From assembly GCA_020310875.1 (NCBI GenBank), contig CM035407.1, forward strand, positions 223,241,045 through 223,305,044: a stretch of DNA of 64,000 bases, in the 5' to 3' direction. Position 1 is the first letter of the stretch; every line of letters begins with the position of its first letter. This DNA is from Ceratopteris richardii (Eukaryota > Streptophyta > Polypodiopsida > Polypodiales > Pteridaceae). The notes below the pieces were generated by a model that ran no database searches, was not told where the DNA came from, and was given only the letters and a program-made list of their open reading frames with translations. Shown here piece after piece: positions 22,602 to 34,169 of the stretch. The translations under genes and the position numbers were made by a program.

Positions 22602-25508
22602 CTATATCTCTATATGTTTTGTTCTTGCATGAAATACTAGATTTGTTGCAAGATAAAGTGACCTCATGTTATCTCCATGTATTGTAGGTATACCTTGATT
22701 AATGCCCAAGCTTTTGAACAATGTCTGCATCCATATGACCTCCTTAGCTACTTCTACAATTCCTTTGTACTCAGCTTCAGTTGATGATAATGCCATTGTA
22801 TGTTGTTTCTGCACAGTCTTAGTCACTCAAATATAAAGTAAAAGAATAATATAATCCTTCCTTTATGGTTCCTTTGATACATCTGAGAACTCTTTGACCT
22901 GCAATCCAATGAGGCTCCTTTTGACAATGCATGGATTGTGATAAAACTCCCAGTGCATAACTAAGATCAGGTCTTGTTAGTGTAGTATAAATCAAACTAC
23001 CCACAAGAGATTGATACTTCCTCATATCTTTGTATTCTACACCATCATATTTATTGAGCTTGTGATTAACTTCAAGTGGAGTTGAAGCTTCTCTGCAATT
23101 TTCCATACCAAACTTCTTCAACGGGTTCATAAGATAGCTTTCTTGTGATACATATATGCCATGATATGTATAAGTGACTTCCATTCCAAGAAAGTACGAT
23201 AACTTTCCTACATCACTGATCTTGAATTCTTTCTCAAGTAATCTCTTTACCTCCTTGATTCCTTCATCTGAAGTACCTGTGATTATAATGTCATCTACAT
23301 AAATACAAATGTAGATTGTACCTTCCTCTGTTATTTTGATGAGTAGACTTGGATCTACTTTTGAACTTTGATATCCAAGAGCATTGAGATACTTCACCAA
23401 TCTATAGTTCCATGCTCTTGGAGCTTGCTTCAATCCATAGACTGCTCTTCTTAATCTACAAACAAAATTTGGATATGTGGAATCTATAAACCCTTGAGGT
23501 TGCTCCATATATACCTCATCTGATATGTATCCATTCAAGAATGCATTCTTTATATCCAGTTGATTTAGAGTCCATCCTTTTGAAGCTGCAATAGCAATGA
23601 TTGTCCTTATAGTTGACATCTTAGCTATAGGACTAAATGTCTCATCATAATCTATGCCATAAGTTTGGGCATAGCCTTTCACCACCAATCTAGCTTTGTA
23701 TCTGGCTATACTTCCAACTGCAAGCTTCTTCACTTTATAAACCCATTTATTTCAAAGTACCTTCTTACCATTTGGTTTAGAAACAAGTTCCCAAGTCTTA
23801 TTCTCGGCTAGTGAGTTGAATTCTTCCTTCATTGCTTCTTCCCATTGCTTCTTAACTTTTGCTTCATCATAGTTCTGAGTTTCTTCATCATCTTTGACCA
23901 TATATGCATAGTTCTTCTGAGTTATGCAAGAAGTATCATAAGAATACCTTTCTGGTTGCCTTCTTGTCCTACTTGACCTCCTTGGTTCACATTCTTCATA
24001 TGTGTCTGGATACACCTCTTCATCAAATATAGGAGCTTCTTCATTTCTTCTTGTTAATCCACTTCTGGATGTACTTGCTTGCATATAGTCTTCATCTTCA
24101 TTCACCTGTACAATTTTGATTTTCTTTTCTCACATCTTCTTACCTCTTCTTTAAATTCTTCAATTGTATGACTTTGATCTGCATACCAACTTTTATGTTC
24201 ATCAAATGTTACATCTCTAGAAACAAGAAATTGTTTGGCTAGAGGATTCCACAACCTGTAACCCATCTGCTTTTCATCATAACCAATAAACACATATTTT
24301 TTTGTCTTTGGTTCAAGTTTATGTCTAAGTTGTGATGACAATTAAGCATATGCAATTGATCCAAACACTTTACAATGATCTAGTGGTGGTTTCTTACCCC
24401 ACCAAGCTTCATATGGAGTCATTCCATTTAGAACTGTACATGGTAATCTATTCACAAGATATGTAGCTGTATTTATAGCCTCAACCCAAAGCTAATTTGG
24501 ACAATTATTCTCCTTCAGTATAGCTCTAGCAAACTCAACCAAAGTCCTGTTTCTTCTTTCTACTAAACCATTTTGTTGTGGTGTATACCTGCAGGTTATT
24601 TCTCTCTTAATACATGCATTCCAAAGATAATAATTGAACTCTTGGGAGAAGTATTCTCCCCCTCCATCATACCTTAGTCTTTTAAGCTTTTGACATGTGA
24701 CTCTCTCTGCATATGCATGAAAATGCTTGAAGGCTCCAAACACTTTTGATCTTTCCTTCAAAACATATAAATTTATCCATCTTGTAGCATCATCAATGAA
24801 AAGAACATAATACCTTGAGCCGCTTATAGATCCTTCTTTTATTGGTCCCCATACATATGTATGAATGAGCTCTAGTACTCCATCATGTTTGAATCATTTC
24901 TTTTGAAATGGTAACCTATGTGCTTTACCCATTTGACATGCTCAACATTTATAAATCATATGTTGACTATGCACATTTGGTAGTCCTAGTACAGACTGAT
25001 TTGCAACCATAGCTTTAATTCCTTTTTCATTGAAATGACCTAATCTTTTATGCCAGAGATCAAGTTTTGTAATCACTCCTTCACCATATGTGAGCAAAAC
25101 TTGACCAATGTTACCTTGCACTCTTAAAGTAAAGATTCTACCTTCTTTCTTACCACAGACAATCTGATTATATCCATTCTTTGGATCTTCAACAAATACT
25201 CCTTCATTTGTAAACCTAACTTGAAAAACTTTTTCAACTATTTGTCCCACACTAATCAAGTTTTTAGATATTGTGGGAACATACAAAATAATGGTTAGCA
25301 AATCTGCTCCACTCTTGCATTTCACTTTTCCAATTGAATGTACACTATGTCTTGTATTATCATCAGTTTGAACTGTATGACTAGAAATACCTTTTTCCAA
25401 TTCTAACATCAATTCTATGTTTCCTGACAAATGATTAGAACATCTAGAGTCAATGTAAGATACCTTTAGATCTTCTTTATCTGATGTGCTGATTGAATTC
25501 ATCATCAA
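22602..25508 (-). pseudogene. Copia-5 pol: protease-integrase-RT-RNase H
   Basis: Read right to left. Protease near 25430-25470 has IDSRCSNH, where the expected glycine of DSG is arginine. GAG-pre-integrase follows at 24942-25160 (LWHKRLGHFNEKG). The integrase core near 24852 has HTY where the first catalytic aspartate is expected. The remaining triad members are present (RYDGGGEYF, NGLVERRNRT at 24492-24761). RT occupies 22819-23733, with QLDIKNAFLNGYI and the intact IYVDDIIITG. The RNase H tail is at 22602-22826 (ALSSTEAEYKGI, RTKHIEI) after a frameshift. Stops interrupt at about 23751, in 24342-24490 and in 24762-24941. Confidence 0.88.
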
Positions 25509-26559
25509 TGATTTATGAATTTCATTATGTGTGTCATTTGCATAATTGTAGTAGGTGGTGTTGTAGGATTGATTATATCCCCAACTTCTGCCTCCACCTC
25601 TACCATAGCTCCTCTTTGATTTTGTCTACCTCTCTCAGAATAATTTTGAAATATTCCATCTCTACATTTGCTATTGTTATTTTGATTTTGATTTGATCCT
25701 TGTTGATTATGCCAACAGTCATGAGCCAAACGATCACTCAATCCACAAATCCAGCAAGCCTTCTTATTGTTATTCTGATTACCTCTTTCTCTACCAAAAC
25801 TTCTTGCTCTTCCTCTGCCAGTGCCTTCACCTCTTGCATAATAAACTTGAGAACTCGATTCCTCTTCATCCTTTGCTTTACCTTTATCTCCTTTCTTCTT
25901 GTTCTTCATGTACATTGCAGAGCTTTGTCCTTTATCTCCATCTCCCTTCAAATCTTGTTGAGCATCAAACCAAGCAATTGATTCAAATCTAGAACATAAT
26001 GATTCAAATAAAGTTCTGTTGAGAGGAGAAAAGGTTTCCACCTTTCATCTCCTCTCAAACCTACAAGCAATTGAGCAATCAATCTGTGATCTTCAACATC
26101 TTCATCTATGGATCCAAGACTATCTGCCAGATCCTTCATCTTAGAGACATAATCAATAATACTTTGACTTGGCTTCTTCTTGAATGTAGTAAACTCTGAC
26201 CATAGACTTGCTTTCCTTGCTTTGGTAGTACTTTGGAAATGATATTCCAATGCATTCCATATATCTTCAGCTGATTCCAATCCTCTGATGTGCGGTAACA
26301 AATGATCTGAGATTGTATTGTAGAAGTAAGCTTTTGCACTTGCATCCTTCTTCTACCAATGCTTTAAAGCATCAACTTCCTCTTTCTTTGGTTGGATTTC
26401 ATCTTCAAATATTGGCTTCTCTTCTTCACCTTTTATGTACACCATGAGATCCTTACTCATAAGTAAGGCTTCCATTCTCATTACCCATGCAGGATAATTA
26501 TCTATGTCTAGTTTGTAAATGGAAATATGATCTGCGATAATTCTTTGCTTTTGCTTCAA
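25505..26559 (-). pseudogene. Copia-5 gag
   Basis: Three overlapping frames. 26353-26559 has the N terminus (YPAWVMRMEALLMSKDLMVY). 25948-26301 has the UBN2 core (FTTFKKKPSQSIIDYVSKM, GLRGDERWKPFL). 25505-26041 has an RGRG-rich basic stretch and a knuckle CWICGLSDRLAHDC, in which the zinc-binding histidine is arginine. Frameshifts lie near 26345 and 25990. Confidence 0.85.
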
Positions 26560-26731
26560 CCTGTGAGTTTAAAGGCTAAGAATAATACCTTTTGAATTTC
26601 TTTGTGTATGAATATACTTTTGAAGTAATCTTTTGATTCCTTGTGTCTTGGAATGCTTTAGCTTTCAAACTTTAATGAAAACTTTCCAAAACTTCTTGTA
26701 CCTTTGATGCCTTCTGCTCCCTAGGACCTTT

Positions 26732-26745
26732 CTACTTTGATACCA
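26732..26745 (-). other. Copia-5 primer binding site
   Basis: TGGTATCAAAGTAG on the minus strand, two bases inside the LTR end at 26748. It fits the initiator methionine tRNA-type site. Confidence 0.8.
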
Positions 26746-26747
26746 CT

Positions 26748-27815
26748 TGTTGATGTGTGAAAAATCACAAGAAATGAATTAATGTGACACTAGAACACCT
26801 CTATCGTCACCATTAACTCAATGCTTCTCAAAACTTTGAGAAATGATTGCTTAAACTAAGAACTTTACTTCTTCAGAAATTTCTAGTCACTAAAATGACA
26901 TACCTCAAATGTTTTGCTTATTTTTCTTACTACAAATAATATTTTGTCAAGATCTTTTGACGGATGAAAGTAGAAGAGAAGAGCTTTTCAAAAAGCTATT
27001 AGTTGCAAGAAACTAAGCACTACACATCAAGTTATGGCCTTCTTGAGATGACCCTATATGAGCTACCAAAACTGGAAAACTTGCTTGTTTTAGTAAATAA
27101 TATGTCCTTGTAATGAAAATTCGATGTCTAGTATTGAGTTGCAGAGAAAATTTGATGCCAAGCATCAAATTGGTGTGTTTTTAGCCATTTTTTCAGCATC
27201 TAAACTAGTCTCTTGAACATAGACATGACGTAAAAGACTTTTATGTTGGAAGTCGATGCTAGGTATCAACTTTACATTGAAACTTGATGCCAGGCATCGA
27301 GTTGCTCCACAAAGTTTTTAAGAAGTTCTAGTAGTAGATAACACTGTGAGAATAAAACAAGGACTTATCAGCACAAACTCGATGCCATGCATCCAGTTTC
27401 TTGGAAAACTTGAACATTTGAACTCATCACACAGTAGACAAAGCATGGAGATGGAAGAGAGACTCTCATACTCAGTAATTTACTTAGTTCTTCTCATAAC
27501 TATGAAAAATTCAGAAGTTTACATGTGTGTTCTTACTCAGAGAAGCCCAACTATACTCAATCATACAAAATGAACTCCTTCTCACATTCTCTCTCTCTAC
27601 CTTTCATCTCTTTTTCTCTCCTCGCATCAATTGATACAAACTAACTCATATAGATTTTCTCAATCTCGTGATTTTTGAAAACTCTAGAACTAAAGCTAAA
27701 ACTAACTTTACAATTATAATACATGTGTGAAATTGTCCCTTCACATAGGCATGAGCTTTTCCTCTTAGACTTTGACCTTCAACTTTATGTCCAATTTGTG
27801 ATTGATTCTCCAACA
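26748..27815 (-). repeat. Copia-5 5' LTR
   Basis: 1068 bp, colinear with 21328-22405 and with scattered substitutions and small indels. It holds the same five palindromic motifs, at about 27116, 27148, 27245, 27281 and 27376. Confidence 0.88.
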
Positions 27816-27820
27816 AGGAA

Positions 27821-28262
27821 TAAGAGTAGAAGTAAATCAAGGAAGAGGGATATCAAATGCCATTATTATCATAAGAAAGGTCACATGAAGAAATATTTTT
27901 ATGCATTAAAGAATGCTAAAGGTAAAGGACAGAATGTTGATGGGCATGTTGAACACCTACCTGCACCATTATGAAGATTGAAGAAATTAATGCTATTTTT
28001 TATGATGCTGATGTGTTGAAACTTGATAGCACTATGCCATCTGAGGTTCTTATGGCTTATTCTCTTTCCCACATGTGGCTGCTAGATTTTGGTACTTCTT
28101 TCCATGTGAAACCACACAGAGAATGGTTTTCTAATTATAAAGCAAAGTCTCTTAGTACCATGAGACTTGATGACTCTTACCAATATGACGTTGTGGGGAT
28201 TGGAGATGTGGTTGTGTAGTTCATTGATGGCTCAAAATTTACTATGCATAATGTATGCCATG
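27821..28262 (+). pseudogene. Copia-4a gag end and protease
   Basis: Continues the gag frame cut at 21327. The basic stretch NKSRSKSRKRDI leads to a degenerate knuckle CHYYHKKGHMKK in which the second cysteine is tyrosine. The protease active site near 28078 reads WLLDFGTSFHV, so the serine of DSG is phenylalanine. YDVVGIGDVVV follows. A frame change at about 27972 and a stop at 28217 break it. It is cut at 28262 by a solo LTR. Confidence 0.82.
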
Positions 28263-28749
28263 TGTTATACTTTATGGAACAATGGAATGTTATATGGATT
28301 TTAATGTCTTGAGGTTTTTAATGTGATTTGTGTTTTGATTTAGTAGGTGAAGAATCATCAGGGCATGAACATGCATAGACTTATTCAGATTTTTTTGAAG
28401 ATAATTGAAAGATAGTATTCTAGATATTTTTTGTAAGAATAGTAGATTGCTTAGAAAGCGACATTTTTGTAAAAATAATAGATCTTTTATAAAGGAAAGA
28501 TTTTGTAAATAAAGCATATTTTCATAAATGCACAATTTTTGAAGCATTGCTCTCACGTATCCTCTATTCAAGATGTAATGGGAAATACCTATAAATACAC
28601 ACACTCTAGTAGACTTGTCCATTAGAGTATGTAGGGGGAAATTGTACCCAATCTTGTGTTCAATCTCTTATGTCTCTCTATTCTGTGAGTATTTTTGTAT
28701 GATTTCATTTCTATCTCTGCGTATGTGCGTTTGCAAGATTTGAACAACA
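28263..28749 (+). mobile_element. Solo LTR of an LTR retrotransposon
   Basis: 487 bp, TGTTATAC...GAACAACA, flanked by CCATG (28258-28262) and GCATG (28750-28754), a five-base duplication with one mismatch. Copia-4b is continuous across this point (near 44530), which proves insertion. A TATA-like CTATAAATAC at 28590-28599 suggests plus orientation. There is no internal region, so it arose by recombination between two LTRs. No second copy of this LTR was noticed in the window. Confidence 0.82.
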
Positions 28750-28754
28750 GCATG

Positions 28755-29960
28755 TACCTCAAGTATCACACAATTTGATGTCAGCTAGTCAACTTGATCA
28801 CCTTGGTTACAAGGCAATCTTCTATGCTCAGTCCTTTTGCATATCAAAGGGAAATATGGTTATTGCAAAAGGAAGAAAAGTTGGCTCACTTTATCCAATA
28901 TTTGTATCACAAAAAGAACACTTGTTAGCTATTACTAAACAACCTATGGATTGTATTTGGCATGGCCGTTTGGGCCATATATCACATAGTGTAATGGAAA
29001 ATATTTCTTGTTCTGGCTACTTACCTGTGTCATCTTTCTCTAATTTTTCATTTTGTGAGCATTGTCAATATGGAAAGAAAACTAGGAATATTCACAAGAC
29101 GCACATTGACTGTTCAATTCAGCCTTTAGATCTTGTTCATACAGATATGTGTGGTCCTATTCCCACAATGTCATTAGGTGGTTCTCTTTACTTTGTCACT
29201 TTCATGGATGGTGCTGCTAGAAAAGTATGGGTATATCCTATCAAAGCAAAGGATGAGGTATTCCCTACTTTCAAAAAATGTCTTGCTTCAGTTGAGACTA
29301 AAACAGGAACCACGCTTAAGGCTTTAGGTTTAGATCATGGGGGTGAGTATATCTCACATGAATTCAACCTCTTCTATCATTCTAGAGGAATTCATAGAGA
29401 GTTTACAACTCCTTATACCCCAGTAAAGAATGGTGTAGCTAAAAGGATGAATAGAACTATTCAGGATAGAGTAGTTTGTATGCTGGGTCATGCAAACCTT
29501 CCACAAGGCTTTTGAGCAGAAGCAATATTGACTGCACCTCATATGATTAACCTTTCACCTAATATTGCCAAAGTCTAAAAGTGGCACAAGAGTTACAGAC
29601 TGGGAAGCCACCATATTATGATCATCTTTGAGTTTTTGGTTGTGAAGCATATGTTCATATACCCAAGGATCTTAGACAAAAGCTGGACCATAAGTCAAAG
29701 AAATGCATTTTTCTTGGATATGGTCGAGAAGGAAAATTTGGATATCGCTTATGTGATCTTGAAACATGATTAGTGATTAGAAGTAGTGATGTCATTTTCA
29801 ATGAGTCTAAGATGCATAAACAGTCCATTAAGGAGGTTGAAGTGAGAATGGTGGTGTTTGAGGATACTAGTCCTCTAGTTAGCATGCATAAAAATGTTGC
29901 ACATAGGGATGTTCAAGAGAATGTCTGATTACATTAGTCTGCAAATGTTCCTGTTCAGCA
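28755..29960 (+). pseudogene. Copia-4a integrase
   Basis: Main frame 28775-29515: GAG-pre-integrase zinc region (IWHGRLGHIS, CEHCQYGKKT), then the core with HTDMCGPIP, the second aspartate in LGLDHGGEYISHEF, and NGVAKRMNRT. The catalytic glutamate (seen as NGVAERMNRT in Copia-4b) is lysine here. The C-terminal part continues in broken frames to about 29930. Inactive as an integrase. Confidence 0.88.
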
Positions 29961-29964
29961 ACCA

Positions 29965-31577
29965 TTGGGATGTTCTACACATGTCTCACATCCACCTGAT
30001 AGATATGTTCCAGGTTTGGATTTTGTTATGTTAACAGATGCTAGTGAGCCTTGCTACAAAGAGGCTATGCAAACAACGGATCATGTCAAGTGGGAGCGTG
30101 CCATGAAGATGAGTATTCTATTCACAAGAATGGTACTTGGCATTTAGTACATTTTCCAAAGGGCAAGAAAGCTTTACCATGTAAATGGGTATATAAGCTG
30201 AAATTCACATCAGATAGTGCCTCTCCAAAGTATAAAGCATGACTTGTTCCAAAGGGTTTTAAACAACAACATGGTGTTGATTTCAAGGAAATCTTCTCTC
30301 CCATGGTCAAGATGACTTCTCTACACATGTTGCTTGGATTCGTTGCAATGGAGGACTTAGAGCTAGTCCAAATGGATGTGAAAACTGCTTTCTTTCATGG
30401 AGATCTTGCAAATGAGATCTATATGGAATAACTAGAGGGTTACTTAGTTCCTAGAAAAGAAAGTCTAGTTTGTAAGCTCAAGAAGAGCTTATATGGACTT
30501 AAACAGTCCCCTAGACAATGGTATCAAAAGTTTGATGCTTTTATAAAGTCTCAAGGCTACTCTTGAAGCAATGAGGATCAATGTCTCTACATAAAGAGAT
30601 GCTCATTTGGAAGCTTCATATGCTTGATACTTTATCTCCATGATATGTTGATTGCTGGGAAGTCCTCTTATGACTTGACAATTCTAAAAAAGAAGTTGAG
30701 TTAGAAATTTGATATGAAGGATTTGGGGGTTGCCAAACATATTCTTGGCATATGCATTACTTGTGATATGAGCAAAAGATGCATATACTTGTCTCAAAGT
30801 GAGTACATATCCAAAGTACTTCACATGTTCAATATGCAGGGTGGAAAGGCATCGAGTACACCTTTACCCACATATGTGAAATTGAGCAAGGATGATTGCT
30901 ACAAATTATATGAAGAAAAGGAATTCGTGACCAAAATTCCTTATCAATCTGCTATTGGTAGTCTCACGTATGCTATGGTAGCTATGAGACCAGACATTGC
31001 ATTTGCAGTGGGAGTTGTGAGCAAATATATGTCTAATCCCGACAAGCAGCATTGGGAAGTAGGAAGTAGCCAAGATGATTTTGAGATATCTGAGCGGCAC
31101 TAAGGACAAGTGTCTATGCTTAGGTAGAGGGAAAGCATCCATTATTGGCTACATAGATCCCGGCTATGTTGGTTGTGTAGACAATCATACGTCTATATCA
31201 ACGTACATTTTTTATTTTGCTTGAGGTGCTATGTCTTGGAGATCTCGTCTTCAAGAAGGTACAATTGTTTCCACCATAGAAGGAGAGTATGTTGTAGCTG
31301 TAGCCTTTTTGTCTTGCTTGTGATATGGGTCTACCTCAACATGTACCTCATTTGCTCAATGATAGTCAGATTGCCATTGCTTTGGCTAAGAATCCGGTCT
31401 ATCATGCAAAGAACAAAGCACATTGAGGTCAGATATTACTTCATTAGAGATAGCTTAGCCACTGAGCACATTATTCTTGAGAATTTTCACACTCAAGATA
31501 ATGTTGCAGATGCTCTGACTAAAGCTCTACCACATCATAGCTTTCAACATTGCTATCACTTGATGGGGGTTACTTGA
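29965..31577 (+). pseudogene. Copia-4a reverse transcriptase and RNase H
   Basis: RT pieces: CKWVYKLKFTSDSASPKYKA (30185-30240), the QMDVKTAF-type motif at 30370-30400, and LKKSLYGLKQSPRQWYQ near 30480-30525. The catalytic box at 30633-30644 reads YLHD in place of YVDD. 30714-31103 carries KDLGVAKHILGI and AMRPDIAFAVGVVSKYM. RNase H is scattered over 31080-31577, ending RDSLATEHIILENFHTQDNV and ALTKALP. The 30409-30971 part is what Copia-4b has lost. Confidence 0.88.
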
Positions 31578-31726
31578 TCCATGATCTTATGCCATCACTT
31601 GTATACTGTGTAACATGCCCATTAGGTGGGAGGTATAGTTTGTATACTTACACTCGGGTATTCTTTATCATTCTCCATTTTTTTCTCCCATACTTACTTT
31701 TGCCATATTGGCCTTTAGTGGGAGAT

Positions 31727-32022
31727 TGTTACCGTTAGTGTCCATGTGAAAGGCCAAATGGCCACCGGACATTGTTGTATATGTTCTTTAATAAAAAATA
31801 TAGTGGTCTGGTTAGCCACAGACTGTAAGTTCAATCACATTTGTAACACCTAAGATGTGTGTGTTTGTGCTCCTTGTGTAATCCCTTTTTTTGCGTATTC
31901 TGCAACCTCAATGTGGAGTACTGTGTGTTGTGCTTGGAGCTCAATTTTCTACTCCGAAGTTATCATTGTAGAGATGTAGGGAAGGAGAGCACATTGTGGT
32001 GTATCGCCATCAAAATACTTCA
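31727..32022 (+). repeat. Copia-4a 3' LTR with polypurine tract
   Basis: 296 bp, TGTTACCGTTAGTGTCC...ATACTTCA. TTTAGTGGGAGA at 31714-31725 is the polypurine tract. The flank at 32023-32027 is the second target copy, and Copia-3 RNase H resumes directly after it. Confidence 0.88.
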
Positions 32023-32027
32023 TCAAC

Positions 32028-32600
32028 CTGGTTAGTTACATTGGGATGCTGCTTAGAGACTACTTTGATACCTTGTCCTCACCCAACATCATGGTCTTTG
32101 GTACAAAGGGGGCATTGAACTCACGCGATATTCAAATTCAGATTGGGGCGATGATCCTGATTCTCGATGGTCCACTTCTAAGTACATATTCTTGTTGGGC
32201 TCAGGACCTATCTCTTGGGAAAGTAAGAAGCAGCCTACATTTGCTCTGTCATCCATTGAGGCCGAGTACCGAGAATCCAACTTTCCATCATGTGAGGCCA
32301 TCTGGATTTGACGTTTTTTATTTGACGTTGGTGTTTTGCAGGTTTCTCCAACATTCATTTACGCAGATAGCTAGTCAACATTGGCCATCACCAAGAATCC
32401 AATGTTCCACGCTCGAACGAAGCATATCGAGATCCTGTACCATTTCATCTGCAAGAAGCACGTCTCTCAGGAGATTACTCTAGAGTCATGTACCTCTCAC
32501 GAGGACCTAGTAGACATGTTCATGAAGGCTCTACCTCTAGTTTCCCTCCAGTGCTTAGTGGACCTCTACAACATTCACCTACTCCAAAATGGATCTGTAG
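32028..32600 (+). pseudogene. Copia-3 RNase H, right part, with polypurine tract
   Basis: Continues the reading broken at 18943. HWDA at about 32040 is followed by copia RNase H pieces in shifting frames: SDWGDDPDSRWSTS, SWESKKQPTFALSS, IEAEYRES, and at 32381-32500 MAITKNPMFHARTKHIEIL and FICKKHVSQEI. AGAGGGGGAG at about 32599-32608 is the polypurine tract. Shared family and colinearity support that this is the tail of Copia-3. Confidence 0.85.
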
Positions 32601-32606
32601 AGGGGG

Positions 32607-33011
32607 AGTTGATGACATGATTGCTCCAACATCATTACATTTGTATGTGCATGAGTGCATCTCCATTTTGTATCTATGAGCTACTCCATTTCCAGTTTGT
32701 TTCCATTTTATATTGTATCTCTTTTTTATTTGGGTACCTTGCTTTACCAGTGTATTCATTATGCTTTGAGGGAATTATCCCACATGAAATGTACTTTGGA
32801 GAGACCCTCCCAAATCTACATAAGGAGGGTCTCTCCCCCCATTTGTACTTGGTTAGAAGTTTGAGGAGCCTACTTCATTTTCTTGGCAAACTCATTTTTA
32901 ATCCATGTGAGTTTATCCATTTCTTGGTCTACTCACTTTGAGTCTCTCACACTCTTTCTTTTGTGAGTAAACTCTTCTCTTCACTTTTCTTTTGTGCATA
33001 TACTCTCTATA
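32607..33011 (+). repeat. Copia-3 3' LTR
   Basis: 405 bp colinear with 13257-13671. The outer dinucleotides are mutated (TG to AG at the start, CA to TA at the end). The flank GACAC follows at 33012-33016. Confidence 0.83.
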
Positions 33012-33112
33012 GACACAAGCCTAGCATTACTAAGAACTTGATAAGTGTAGGACAAATTGTGGAGAAAGGACTGTAGATGAGATTCAAAAAGTATGGAGCC
33101 TATTTATAGGAT
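33012..33112 (+). pseudogene. Copia-2, right remnant (GAG-pre-integrase start)
   Basis: ITKNLISVGQIVEKGL at about 33030-33077 continues the Copia-2 protease region and matches Copia-9 residues near 62930. About 35 codons expected between the two parts are missing, so a deletion accompanies the Copia-3 insertion site. Sequence is lost again at about 33112, where Gypsy-1 begins. No later part of Copia-2 is found to the right. Confidence 0.75.
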
Positions 33113-33697
33113 TCTTGGCCTACAAGCAATGAGGATATAGAGCAGTCAAGCACAATTTGGCATAGAAGAGGCCTCATCATATTTATCATAACTTATTTTC
33201 AATCAAAAGTGATTTTCATCACTAAAAGAACATTGTAAATACCATTTTTGGTAGATTAGATTCCATTTTGTTCAAGCCAAGGAGTCCTCAAGCTTGAGGA
33301 GTATTAGAAGCACCTACCTATCAATTTTTGTAATTTTTAGACTCCGTTTGAGCCATCAAATAAACCCTAGAGCCTAATTCCTAACTAAGTGAGACACTAG
33401 GTCTGGACAGGTCCAAACGCTAGTCAAAAACTATAAAAAGGGCTAGAGAGCTCATTTTTTAGGTTGGCTTGTTAGAGGTTTGATCTTTTGTAAGAGACTT
33501 CTTGAGTAATAGAAAGCACTCCATAGTTCCTCTCTTTGTTCCTACCCTGTGTGTGTGCATGTGTGTATGTGTGTGCATGCTAATGTGCTTCTCACTCATG
33601 CACTTGTTCCTTCACTTGCTCATGTTTGTCATACTAGTCCTCACATCTCCACGGATTGATATTTATGAGGTGGATCTCCTCACTTTGGTACTTACCA
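33113..33697 (+). repeat. Gypsy-1 5' LTR
   Basis: 585 bp from TCTTGGCCTA (first dinucleotide mutated; the 3' copy has TGTTGGCC) to TTACCA. A TATA-like CTATAAAAAGG lies at 33431-33441. A GT-rich microsatellite lies at about 33549-33578. Confidence 0.75.
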
Positions 33698-33698
33698 T

Positions 33699-33716
33699 TG
33701 GCACCATTGTCAGGGA
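33699..33716 (+). other. Gypsy-1 primer binding site
   Basis: TGGCACCATTGTCAGGGA resembles the TGGCGCCGTTGCC-type site of plant Ty3/gypsy Tat/Athila elements, which is clearly different from the copia TGGTATC sites elsewhere in the window. This and the GGDH-type knuckles support gypsy affiliation. Confidence 0.7.
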
Positions 33717-34169
33717 GAGAGCTTCGAGGACGAGTGTGTGATGGTAAGGCGTAGAGTTGTGAGGTTGGAGTCGTAGGTAATTTCCTTAATTTTTATTATT
33801 TTTTCTTACTTTCTTCATCAGTATCATTACCATCATCATCCTCACCATCTCCCACTTCCATCTCCATCTTCGCTAAATTTTAGTTTTTTGGCCATATTCC
33901 CTTCCCCACTTCATTCCCCTCATTTCACTTGTGAGAGAGAGCAAGAGAGAGCTTGTGTGCATTCTATTTTCTATGTTTTTGGGCATTTCTTGTAGGTTTT
34001 GGTTGCATCATTATCCCTAGCAGCTTGTGGAGGTGCAACAAACCTATGCATAGCTCCCAAGATGACGACCTCGTATCGCGACAGATAAAGAAAGTTTGTA
34101 TTTCCTATTTTCATGTATGGCACGATACATCACACCACTAGAGCATTCCAAATCACAAAAAATTGCATT

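Larger units (their letters stand above)
21328..27815 (-). mobile_element. Copia-5, complete Ty1/copia element nested in Copia-4a
   Basis: 6488 bp with LTRs 21328-22405 (3') and 26748-27815 (5') read on the minus strand. Flanks CGGAA (21323-21327) and AGGAA (27816-27820) are a target duplication with one mismatch. The uninterrupted target can be read in Copia-4b near 44990. Gag, protease, integrase, RT and RNase H are all present in order but contain stops and catalytic substitutions, so the copy is defective. Confidence 0.92.
18944..32022 (+). mobile_element. Copia-4a, Ty1/copia element carrying two nested insertions
   Basis: LTRs of about 297 bp lie at 18944-19241 and 31727-32022. Flanks TCACC (18939-18943) and TCAAC (32023-32027) are a target duplication with one mismatch inside Copia-3. 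The 13.1 kb span includes Copia-5 (21328-27815) in gag and a solo LTR (28263-28749) at the protease-integrase boundary. Without these it would be about 6.1 kb. Copia-4b at 41834-47085 is a second copy of the same family and fixes the insertion points. Confidence 0.9.
13257..33011 (+). mobile_element. Copia-3, Ty1/copia element split by Copia-4a
   Basis: LTRs lie at 13257-13671 and 32607-33011. The flanking pentamers are GACAT (13252-13256) and GACAC (33012-33016), a target duplication with one mismatch. Copia-2 sequence continues on both sides. The gag-pol of Copia-3 runs 15841-18943, stops within the region after reverse transcriptase, and resumes at 32028 with RNase H. The intervening 18944-32022 is Copia-4a. 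Without inserts the element is about 6.7 kb. Its coding sequence is heavily decayed. Confidence 0.85.
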
